DNA from: DATFMH01 sp035267045
Lineage (GTDB): Bacteria; Bacteroidota; Rhodothermia; Balneolales; DATFMH01
NCBI GenBank assembly: GCA_035267045.1
Contig: DATFMH010000036.1
Coordinates: 1-10,988 of the forward strand
Length of the DNA stretch: 10,988 nucleotides
Direction: 5' to 3'
Below the pieces are notes generated by a model. It had not been told where the DNA came from. It worked only from the letters and a program-made list of their open reading frames with translations, and made no database searches. Shown here piece by piece: positions 1 to 6,430 of this stretch. Numbering within the stretch: position 1 is the first letter of the stretch; each line of letters starts with the position of its first letter. The position numbers and the translations under genes are program-made.

Positions 1-51
1 CCATGCTCCATGCTCCATGCTCCATGCTCCATGCTCCATGCTCCATGCTCC
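1..51. repeat. Perfect heptanucleotide tandem repeat (CCATGCT)x7
   Basis: Seven exact copies of CCATGCT followed by CC, starting at the first base of the window, so the array may continue to the left. The unit is 7 nt and there are no unique spacers, so this is a simple-sequence repeat and not a CRISPR. A 7-nt unit is not a multiple of three, so copy-number change would shift the frame if the array were inside a gene. It ends in AT-rich DNA about 120 bases before the regulator gene and appears intergenic. Heptamer arrays of this type are known between genes in some bacteria, for example cyanobacteria. Its function here is unknown. Confidence 0.95.
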
Positions 52-89
52 AAAAATCAATATATTTATACATTTTTTAGAAGAATTTA

Positions 90-117
90 ATTCTAATAAT
101 GATATTTGAATTAGAAT
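90..117. promoter_or_regulatory. Inverted repeat in the promoter region of the Rrf2 regulator, candidate operator
   Basis: ATTCTAAT (90-97) and its exact reverse complement ATTAGAAT (110-117) are separated by 12 bases. The interior (101-111) reads GATATTTGAAT; its reverse complement ATTCAAATATC occurs exactly in the oxidase operon promoter at 686-696. The 13 bases TTTAATTCTAATA at 86-98 also recur exactly at 668-680. Rrf2 proteins bind dyad-symmetric sites and often regulate their own gene, so this is a reasonable autoregulatory operator. That role is inferred from position and sharing. I could not place convincing -35/-10 boxes. Confidence 0.5.
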
Positions 118-169
118 ATGTTAAATTTAAGTCGTTTTCTAAAAACCAGGTATTTATCAGTATAAAGAC

Positions 170-625
170 ATGCAGTTTTTATCACAAAGATCGCAATATG
201 CAATTTCGGCAATTATTGTGCTTGCCCGTGAACCGATGGGGAAAGCTATTCCCGCATCTGAATTGGCCAAACCGCTAAATTGTCCGGCGGCATATTTGTC
301 TCAATCCCTTGCCAAATTAGTCCCAAAAGGTATTATTGATACGAAACGCGGTCAATACGGTGGGGTATATTTATTAAAAAAACCATCTGAGATCACAATT
401 TATGAGGTTGTTGAAACGCTTGATGGTACCGATTTCTTTGATAAATGTTTTTTGGGTATAGCTGAATGCGGAGAAATTGAACCTTGTCCGTTTCATGCTA
501 TTTGGAAAGATGAAAAGGATAAAATCAAAAAGTGGATGAAAGAAACCAATTTTTCGAATGTAAAAAGCTCAATGACCGATACCTGGTTTGATTTGCGATT
601 AAAATTCGAGGGGAAATATTCCTAA
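170..625 (+). CDS. Rrf2-family transcriptional regulator with predicted Fe-S cluster (IscR-like ligands)
   Basis: A 151-residue winged-helix regulator, the usual length for the Rrf2/IscR/NsrR family. The N-terminal helix and HTH span about residues 1-75 and include the family signature around YLSQSLAKLVPKGII and KRGQYGG, where Rrf2 proteins have the wing. Cysteines 93, 100 and 106 form a C-x6-C-x5-C cluster-binding loop, and His109 follows the last cysteine by three residues (CPFH). This is the same relation as the cysteine and histidine ligands in E. coli IscR, whereas NsrR lacks that histidine. It probably senses Fe-S status, oxygen or nitric oxide through a [2Fe-2S] or [4Fe-4S] cluster. 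It lies 105 bases upstream of the oxidase operon in the same direction, and the two promoters share sequence, so it is probably the local regulator. No strong Shine-Dalgarno is seen. The start was chosen because the MQFLSQRSQYAI N-terminus aligns with the family. The exact ligand sensed is unknown. Confidence 0.9.
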   Translation: MQFLSQRSQYAISAIIVLAREPMGKAIPASELAKPLNCPAAYLSQSLAKLVPKGIIDTKRGQYGGVYLLKKPSEITIYEVVETLDGTDFFDKCFLGIAECGEIEPCPFHAIWKDEKDKIKKWMKETNFSNVKSSMTDTWFDLRLKFEGKYS

Positions 626-635
626 ATAAATGATT

Positions 636-665
636 TACAGCATGATAATAGAGGATTTTGCTGTA
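636..665. other. Weak hairpin in the rrf2-ccoI intergenic region
   Basis: TACAGCA (636-642) is the reverse complement of TGCTGTA (659-665), with a 16-base loop. It begins 10 bases after the regulator stop codon. The 7-bp stem is modest, the loop is long and no clean T-tract follows (only TCTTT). It could slow or partly end transcription from the regulator gene, but the evidence is thin. Confidence 0.25.
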
Positions 666-671
666 TCTTTA

Positions 672-713
672 ATTCTAATATCAATATTCAAATATCGATA
701 TTCTATTTAGAGT
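672..713. promoter_or_regulatory. 14-bp repeated units upstream of the cbb3 operon, candidate Rrf2 operator
   Basis: Three units start with ATTC at 672, 686 and 700, an exact 14-base period. Units one (ATTCTAATATCAAT) and two (ATTCAAATATCGAT) agree at 12 of 14 positions. The third (ATTCTATTTAGAGT) agrees with the first at 9 of 14. The stretch also holds a perfect 12-bp palindrome, AATATCGATATT, at 691-702. The ATTCWAATATC core recurs in the regulator's own promoter. A TATACT box lies at 721-726, only four bases before the ccoI start codon. If it is a real -10, the message would be nearly leaderless and start inside the coding region, so I do not rely on it. No FNR-type TTGAT-N4-ATCAA site is present. 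Confidence 0.5.
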
Positions 714-730
714 TTAGTCATATACTATTC

Positions 731-3157
731 ATGGCAATAATAACGGAAAATATAATCCTATGTGATCACTGTGGAGCAGAATGTCGCACAGCCGACATCA
801 CGTCAAGTGATAAACATTTTTGTTGCCAGGGTTGTAAAACCGTTTACGATCTTCTTTCAGATAACAATCTGTGTACTTATTACTCACTTGAAGAACATCC
901 AGGCGAAACGATTACATCCGATCCCGATAATAATCGCTTCGAGTATCTCAATCATCCTGATATAAAAAACAAGTTGATTGAATTTTCGGATGATGATTTC
1001 AGCGTCGTAACCTTTTTTATCCCTTCCATTCACTGTAAATCGTGTATCTGGCTTCTGGAAAACCTTCACAAGCTAAGTAAAGGTGTCGAACATGCACGTG
1101 TCGATTTTATCAGACGTGAAGTATCTATTACCTATCACCCCGAAGTACTAAACCTGGGTGAACTCGTCAAATTATTGGCATCTATAGGTTATGAACCACA
1201 GGTCAACCTGGACAATATTGACAAGAAAGAACGGGACCGGTCTAATCGCTCACTTTATCTCAAATTAGGCGTTGCCGGTTTTGCCTTCGGGAACATCATG
1301 CTTTACAGTTTGCCGGCTTATCTTTCACACGAGCCGCTGGATCCCAATTTTCAATTTGTATTCAGTATCCTGAATATCGTATTAGCTCTTCCCGTATTGC
1401 TGTTCAGCAGTACCGATTACCTGAAGTCGGCCGGCCTGGCGTTATCACAGAAACGCATCAATATGGATGTTCCCATATCCCTTGGAATCATCGTGTTATT
1501 TTCACGCAGTATCTATGAAATTATTACCGGAATAGGACCCGGTTATATGGATTCATTTACGGGACTGGTATTTTTTCTGTTGATCGGTAAACTTTTTCAA
1601 AAAAAGACTTACGATGGCCTGTCATTCGACCGCGATTACCGTTCATATTTCCCATTATCCGTAAAAATCAGGAAAGATAATAAAGAACAAACGGTTCCGG
1701 TCAGTTCGCTGGAGATAGGCGATTATATGAACCTGCGCAATCGAGAGCTGGTACCTGCCGATTCTGTTTTGATGTCGGATAGCACTCTGGTTGATTTCAG
1801 TTTCGTAACAGGAGAATCGACCCCGATTGAAAAGAAAAAAGGCGATCTCATATATGCTGGAGGCCGTATAGTTGGCCAGGCTGTGGAAATGATCGTATCT
1901 AAAGAAGTTTCCCAGGGTTACCTGACCCGTTTATGGAATAACGAGATCTTTCACACGGAATCACAGGATAAAGATTTATCGACTATTACAGATGATGCCA
2001 GTGTGTACTTTACTCTCGGAGTTATTTTAACAGCCGTCATATCCGGGTTATACTGGATGCATATAAGCACAGCCATTGCCGTGAGTACTTTTACATCCGT
2101 ATTGATCATTGCCTGTCCATGTGCCCTGGCACTCGCCGCCCCTTTTACGCTCGGTTCAGCCATGAATATCTACGGACGAAGCGGATTATTCATAAAAAAC
2201 ACTTCCATTATCGAACGGATCTCCCGCATTCGCTCTATTGTATTCGACAAGACAGGTACATTGACCCAGTCCAATCAATCGAATGTCAACTGGAAAGGGC
2301 AGGAATTAACTGAATATGAATTGAAAATCATTGGGATCATATTAAGAAATTCCACTCATCCGTTAAGTAAGGAAATTTCGGGCAAAATGACTTCAGGTGA
2401 GAAACATGAACCGGAACATTTTGAAGAACACACGGGTTTGGGTATTTCCGGCCGAATTGATGGACACACCATTCTTGCCGGTTCTATTAATTGGTTACTC
2501 AAAAACAACATTGATGTTAATCCCGGAGATGAAAAACCACGAACGGAAGTTCATATCGCTATTGATAGTCATTACAAAGGGTATTTTGTTCTCGGGAAAT
2601 CTTACCGGGAGGGTTTGCCGCAGCTTTTCAATCACTTACGTAACAATTTTGAATTAGCATTATTGTCGGGAGACAATGACGCTGAGAAAAGTAACCTGGT
2701 ACGTTTTTTTCGATCCGATAATCAACTGCATTTCAATCAGTCTCCCGAAGACAAACTAACATACATTAAGAATATTCAATCAAATGGCAACCGGGTAATG
2801 ATGTTGGGGGACGGCCTCAACGATGCAGGTGCCCTTAAAAAAAGTGATGTAGGCATTGCCGTTTCCGACGATGTGGGATCATTTTCACCTGCCTGTGACG
2901 CTATTCTTGATGCTAACCGCATCCTTACCCTTCCAACCTACCTGAAGTTTGCACGCAGCAGTATGGTCATCATATTCATTAGTTACACCATTTCGCTGTT
3001 GTATAACCTTATAGGACTCGGTTTTGCCGTTCAGGGAATGATTTCACCACTTTTGAGCGCTGTCCTTATGCCAGTCAGCTCTATTTCAATCATTCTCTTT
3101 ACTACAACCGCAACGCATCTGACCGCAAAAAAAATGGGGTTATCATCATGGAGGTAA
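731..3157 (+). CDS. ccoI: Copper-translocating P1B-type ATPase for cbb3 oxidase assembly
   Basis: An 808-residue heavy-metal P-type ATPase of the CcoI/FixI type, which moves Cu(I) across the membrane to supply the CuB site of the oxidase. In order: an N-terminal cysteine-rich metal-binding region (Cys11, 14, 18, 31, 32 and 35); an HMA domain with CKSC (Cys102/Cys105); paired membrane helices from about 175 to 290; the actuator TGES loop (360-363); the CPC metal-channel motif in a membrane helix (462-464); the phosphorylation motif DKTGT (Asp506); the His543-Pro544 motif of the nucleotide domain; GDGLND (693-698); and two C-terminal helices with MPVSS at 780-784. All catalytic motifs are intact. 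The Cys-rich region ahead of the HMA domain is characteristic of this subgroup rather than detoxifying CopA. No Shine-Dalgarno is visible. It heads the operon and its last 10 bases overlap ccoS. Assignment is firm from domain structure and neighbours. Confidence 0.95.
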   Translation: MAIITENIILCDHCGAECRTADITSSDKHFCCQGCKTVYDLLSDNNLCTYYSLEEHPGETITSDPDNNRFEYLNHPDIKNKLIEFSDDDFSVVTFFIPSIHCKSCIWLLENLHKLSKGVEHARVDFIRREVSITYHPEVLNLGELVKLLASIGYEPQVNLDNIDKKERDRSNRSLYLKLGVAGFAFGNIMLYSLPAYLSHEPLDPNFQFVFSILNIVLALPVLLFSSTDYLKSAGLALSQKRINMDVPISLGIIVLFSRSIYEIITGIGPGYMDSFTGLVFFLLIGKLFQKKTYDGLSFDRDYRSYFPLSVKIRKDNKEQTVPVSSLEIGDYMNLRNRELVPADSVLMSDSTLVDFSFVTGESTPIEKKKGDLIYAGGRIVGQAVEMIVSKEVSQGYLTRLWNNEIFHTESQDKDLSTITDDASVYFTLGVILTAVISGLYWMHISTAIAVSTFTSVLIIACPCALALAAPFTLGSAMNIYGRSGLFIKNTSIIERISRIRSIVFDKTGTLTQSNQSNVNWKGQELTEYELKIIGIILRNSTHPLSKEISGKMTSGEKHEPEHFEEHTGLGISGRIDGHTILAGSINWLLKNNIDVNPGDEKPRTEVHIAIDSHYKGYFVLGKSYREGLPQLFNHLRNNFELALLSGDNDAEKSNLVRFFRSDNQLHFNQSPEDKLTYIKNIQSNGNRVMMLGDGLNDAGALKKSDVGIAVSDDVGSFSPACDAILDANRILTLPTYLKFARSSMVIIFISYTISLLYNLIGLGFAVQGMISPLLSAVLMPVSSISIILFTTTATHLTAKKMGLSSWR

Positions 3158-3339
3158 TCTTTCTGTTAATTGGATTCAGTTTACTCCTGGCAATCGGTTT
3201 TCTATCAGCCTTCATCTGGGCTGTGAAATCCGGTCAATACGAAGATAAATACACCCCGTCGGTGCGTATGCTTTTTGACGAAGAAACAAACGATTCATCA
3301 TCCCTTAATCAAAACGATCCTAATCCTAACAAGGAGTAA
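3148..3339 (+). CDS. ccoS: cbb3-type oxidase assembly protein CcoS
   Basis: A 63-residue protein with one N-terminal membrane helix (about residues 3-25) followed by the family signature WAVKSGQYEDKYTPSVRMLFDE (residues 24-45; key residues Trp24, Gly29, Gln30, Tyr31, Asp33, Arg40, Phe43, Asp44) and a polar, asparagine-rich tail. CcoS is required for maturation of the oxidase, at the stage of haem b and CuB insertion in organisms where it has been studied. It starts inside the end of ccoI (10-base overlap), which suggests translational coupling. An AAGGAG sequence at its own 3' end forms the ribosome binding site for ccoNO, six bases downstream. Confidence 0.93.
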   Translation: MEVIFLLIGFSLLLAIGFLSAFIWAVKSGQYEDKYTPSVRMLFDEETNDSSSLNQNDPNPNKE

Positions 3340-3345
3340 TCACTG

Positions 3346-5508
3346 ATGGCTTTGGAAACCTTTAGATACGACAACAAAATTGTCCGAAACTTTGCCTTTG
3401 CTACCGTCTTTTGGGGTATCATAGGCTTTTTAGTGGGGCTCATCGTTGCCACCAAATTATTTGCACCTAATTTTCTGGGTTTTATACCTGAACTGACCTT
3501 TGGGCGCCTGCGTCCACTGCACACGAATACGGTTATTTTCGCTTTTGCCGGAAATGCCATATTCCTGGGAATTTACTACTCACTGCCGCGACTGCTGAAA
3601 ACAGAGATGTACAGCAAGGTATTGAGCAATATTAACTTCTGGGGCTGGCAGATGGTCATCATCTCAGCTGCTATCTCACTTCCATTGGGTTTTACAACCA
3701 GTAAAGAATACGCCGAATTGGAATGGCCTATTGATATATTGATCGCCATTGTATGGATAATCTTCGGCATCAATATGCTGGCAACTATTATGAAACGGCG
3801 GGAGAAACACCTGTATGTGGCCATATGGTTTTATCTCGCCACATTTATAACGGTCGCCGTTCTGCACGTCGTCAACTCATTTGAGTTGCCGGTATCATTC
3901 ATGAAAAGTTATCCATTGTATGCCGGTGTTCAGGATGCCCTTGTGCAATGGTGGTATGGGCATAATGCGGTGGCCTTCTTCCTGACAACGCCCTTTTTGG
4001 GTATCATGTATTATTTCATACCCAAAGCGTCCAATCGGCCGATTTATTCATATCGATTATCTATTGTACACTTCTGGGCATTGATATTCATCTACATCTG
4101 GGCCGGTCCGCATCACTTATTGTATACGGCTTTACCCTGGTGGGCGCAATCATTAGGCACAGCCTTTTCAATCATGCTTATAGCCCCGTCCTGGGGTGGT
4201 ATGCTGAACGGCCTGCTGACATTGCGGGGTGCATGGGATAAAGTTCGTGAAAGTCCGGTATTGAAGTTTTTAGTTGTTGGTGTAACCGCCTATGGTATGG
4301 CCACTTTTGAAGGCCCGATGATGTCGCTCAAAAACGTAAATGCCATAACCCATTACACGGATTATGTGATTGCACACGTACATACCGGGGCGCTGCTTTG
4401 GAATGGCGGCCTGTCATTTGCCATGCTTTACTTCATTATACCCCGGATTTACGATACAAAGCTATTCTCAAAGAAACTGGCCAATTATCATTTTTGGTTT
4501 GCTACAATGGGTGCCTTGTTCTATGTCATACCGATGTACTTCAGCGGCATCACACAAAGTTTGATGTGGAAAGAATTCACTCCCCAGGGTTTTCTGCGTT
4601 ATCCCAATTTCCTGGAAACAGTTAAGCAGGTAATACCGATGTACATGATACGGGCTTTCGGTGGTGTGTTATTTATCACCGGTGCCATTCTCATGATCAT
4701 CAACCTGTATAAAACGGTTAAACAGGGATCTCTCATTGCGGAAGAGGAAGCTTCGGCTGTTCCCTTTAAACGCAACTCACAGAAGAGAAGAGAAGGAGAA
4801 GCTTACCACCGCTGGCTGGAATCGAAACCCGTACTTTTCAGCATCTTCACTTTTATCGCTATTATAATCGGTGGTGTAGTAGAATATGTTCCGACTGCTT
4901 TGATCAAATCGAATATTCCAACGATCGCAAGTGTCAAACCATATACACCATTGGAACTGGAAGGACGCGATATCTACATCCGGGAAGGCTGCAACAATTG
5001 TCACTCGCAAATGATACGACCCTTCCGTTCTGAGACGGAGCGTTATGGAGAATATGCCAAAGCCGGTGAATTCGTTTATGATCATCCGTTTTTATGGGGA
5101 TCCAAACGTACCGGTCCTGATTTGGAACGCGAAGGTGGTAAATATCCGAACTCGTGGCATTTCCTGCATATGAAAGATCCAGGTTCCACTTCACCGGGTT
5201 CCATTATGCCTGCATTCACATGGTTGTATACACAAAAGCTGGATACATCGCATACAATTGCCAAAGTGGATGCCATGCGGGAGTTGGGTGTCCCTTATCC
5301 CAAAGGATATGAGCACGAGGCTATGGTTGACCTGCGCAGACAAGCCGATTCCATAACAAAAGATCTCACAAATAACGGGTTCCAAATCAGATCTGATAAG
5401 GAGATCATTGCACTTATTGCTTACTTGCAACGGCTTGGAACAGATATTAAAGCTCAACCTACAACGGCCGTTCGCGACAGCATTCTGTCGGAATACTCAA
5501 CTAAATAA
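3346..5508 (+). CDS. ccoNO: cbb3-type cytochrome c oxidase, fused subunits I and II (CcoN-CcoO)
   Basis: A 720-residue fusion of the catalytic subunit and the monohaem cytochrome c subunit. The CcoN part (about 1-460) has roughly twelve membrane helices and the metal ligands: His59 (LRPLHTN), His206 (WWYGHNAVAFF), Tyr250, His256-His257 (WAGPHHLLY), Glu322 (FEGPMM), His344 and His346 (IAHVHTGALLWNGG). These supply low-spin haem b, high-spin haem b3 and CuB, with Tyr250 at the place of the His-linked tyrosine of C-type oxidases. A charged linker (about 460-494) leads to the CcoO part. It has one membrane anchor (about 495-517), a haem c site CNNCH (Cys549, Cys552, His553) and the likely axial Met621 (GSIMPAF). 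It reduces O2 to water and pumps protons in the cytoplasmic membrane. The reading frame is continuous through the junction. The Shine-Dalgarno AAGGAG overlaps the ccoS stop. Fused ccoNO genes are known in Bacteroidota. Confidence 0.97.
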   Translation: MALETFRYDNKIVRNFAFATVFWGIIGFLVGLIVATKLFAPNFLGFIPELTFGRLRPLHTNTVIFAFAGNAIFLGIYYSLPRLLKTEMYSKVLSNINFWGWQMVIISAAISLPLGFTTSKEYAELEWPIDILIAIVWIIFGINMLATIMKRREKHLYVAIWFYLATFITVAVLHVVNSFELPVSFMKSYPLYAGVQDALVQWWYGHNAVAFFLTTPFLGIMYYFIPKASNRPIYSYRLSIVHFWALIFIYIWAGPHHLLYTALPWWAQSLGTAFSIMLIAPSWGGMLNGLLTLRGAWDKVRESPVLKFLVVGVTAYGMATFEGPMMSLKNVNAITHYTDYVIAHVHTGALLWNGGLSFAMLYFIIPRIYDTKLFSKKLANYHFWFATMGALFYVIPMYFSGITQSLMWKEFTPQGFLRYPNFLETVKQVIPMYMIRAFGGVLFITGAILMIINLYKTVKQGSLIAEEEASAVPFKRNSQKRREGEAYHRWLESKPVLFSIFTFIAIIIGGVVEYVPTALIKSNIPTIASVKPYTPLELEGRDIYIREGCNNCHSQMIRPFRSETERYGEYAKAGEFVYDHPFLWGSKRTGPDLEREGGKYPNSWHFLHMKDPGSTSPGSIMPAFTWLYTQKLDTSHTIAKVDAMRELGVPYPKGYEHEAMVDLRRQADSITKDLTNNGFQIRSDKEIIALIAYLQRLGTDIKAQPTTAVRDSILSEYSTK

Positions 5509-5520
5509 CCGGGAGAAAAA

Positions 5521-5733
5521 ATGTATAAACACGTATTGCAATCAATCGAAGGAATAGCCGTATACCCGATTATTTCACTTGCTATTTTCTTCATATTCTT
5601 TGTCTTGCTTCTGTATATGGTGTATTCCTATGACAGAAGCTGGCTCGATGCCATGGCAAATAAACCACTTGAAGATGGAAGTAACGGTGATTCTGTAAAT
5701 CATAGAAATTCGGGGGAGGATTTAAATGGCTGA
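5521..5733 (+). CDS. ccoQ: cbb3-type oxidase subunit IV (CcoQ)
   Basis: A 70-residue single-helix membrane protein. After a short N-terminus (MYKHVLQSIEGIAVYP) there is one strongly hydrophobic helix (about 17-37), then YSYDRSWLDAMANKPLEDG, typical of CcoQ/FixQ, and a polar tail. CcoQ stabilises the CcoP-CcoNO complex in organisms where it has been tested. It begins 12 bases after ccoNO behind a GGGAGAAAA ribosome binding site. Its end overlaps the ccoP start by 8 bases, and the GGGGGAGG that serves ccoP lies within its coding sequence. Small size and position between ccoNO and ccoP make the call secure. Confidence 0.9.
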   Translation: MYKHVLQSIEGIAVYPIISLAIFFIFFVLLLYMVYSYDRSWLDAMANKPLEDGSNGDSVNHRNSGEDLNG

Positions 5734-6385
5734 TAATAATAAACCTAAAAAAGAAGAAAAAACACAAATTTTTGAGGATGAGCAGGACAAGCTCTTAGAC
5801 CATGACTACGATGGCATTAAGGAATTAAATAATCCCATGCCAACATGGTGGCTCTATGGATTTTACTTTTGTATTGCTTTTGCCTTCGTATATTTAATGT
5901 ATTACCACGTTTTAGGATGGGGCCCGAATGCACAGGAAGAGTACAAGGCTGAAATGGCCTATGCCAAACAACACTATCCACAAGAGAAAGCGGCAGGTGA
6001 TGATCATGAAGCTGCAGAAAAAGATGAGCATAAATTCGAAGACATGAAGGCGCTCACTGACAAAGCCAGTCTGGCTGCCGGTAAGAAAATTTTCGACTCC
6101 GTTTGTTTTGCTTGTCACGGACAACAGGGACAGGGAATGGTCGGACCTAACCTTACGGATGACTACTGGATACACGGCTGTAAAGTGGGAACTATCATGA
6201 AAAATATTACCACCGGATTTCCTACACGGGGGATGCCTCCGTATGGCGGTGGAAAAACCCTCGATCAAAAAGAACTGCATGATGTTGCCAGTTATATCAT
6301 TTCACTGCAGGGAACAAATCCACCCAATCCGAAACCGGTGGACAAAAGCCGCGCCAAGAAATGTATACCCGGTGAACAGGACTAA
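5726..6385 (+). CDS. ccoP: cbb3-type oxidase subunit III, short single-haem CcoP
   Basis: A 219-residue membrane-anchored cytochrome c that brings electrons to the oxidase. The N-terminal FixP signature DYDGIKELNNPMPTWW (residues 27-42) precedes one membrane helix (about 42-61). Then come a charged Lys/Glu/His linker (about 70-110) and one cytochrome c domain with CFACH (Cys127, Cys130, His131), the PNLTDDYWIHG segment (141-151) and the probable axial Met170 (RGMPPYG). Classical proteobacterial CcoP is around 300 residues and has two CxxCH haem sites. Here there is only one, and by its PNLTDD-W context it corresponds to the first haem domain. The frame is intact and ends in a normal stop, so this looks like a genuine short form and not a truncation. 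Cys152 and Cys213 are additional cysteines outside the haem motif. It overlaps ccoQ by 8 bases and has a strong GGGGGAGG ribosome binding site. Confidence 0.93.
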   Translation: MADNNKPKKEEKTQIFEDEQDKLLDHDYDGIKELNNPMPTWWLYGFYFCIAFAFVYLMYYHVLGWGPNAQEEYKAEMAYAKQHYPQEKAAGDDHEAAEKDEHKFEDMKALTDKASLAAGKKIFDSVCFACHGQQGQGMVGPNLTDDYWIHGCKVGTIMKNITTGFPTRGMPPYGGGKTLDQKELHDVASYIISLQGTNPPNPKPVDKSRAKKCIPGEQD

Positions 6386-6430
6386 TACTATTCATCATTT
6401 AACGGATGATTAATATCAGAGGTTTTGATT

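Noticed and set aside
1..51. The left-end repeat as a CRISPR array
   Set aside because: Units are 7 bases and abut with no unique spacers; it is a simple tandem repeat.
626..730. FNR/FixK box upstream of ccoI
   Set aside because: No TTGAT-N4-ATCAA or close variant was found; the dyads present have a different core.
4777..5457. Minus-strand open frames across ccoNO
   Set aside because: They overlap strongly supported coding sequence with intact metal-ligand motifs, have no recognisable domains and are shadows of the + strand gene. The same holds for other antisense frames in ccoI, ccoP, ccoG and hemN.
722..6395. Eleven-base match ATACTATTCAT at 722-732 and 6385-6395
   Set aside because: A short AT-rich match at two sites with different context, one before ccoI and one after the ccoP stop; it could be chance.
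6390..6412. Hairpin between ccoP and ccoG as a terminator
   Set aside because: Only about a 5-bp AT-rich stem and no T-run; the genes are probably cotranscribed.
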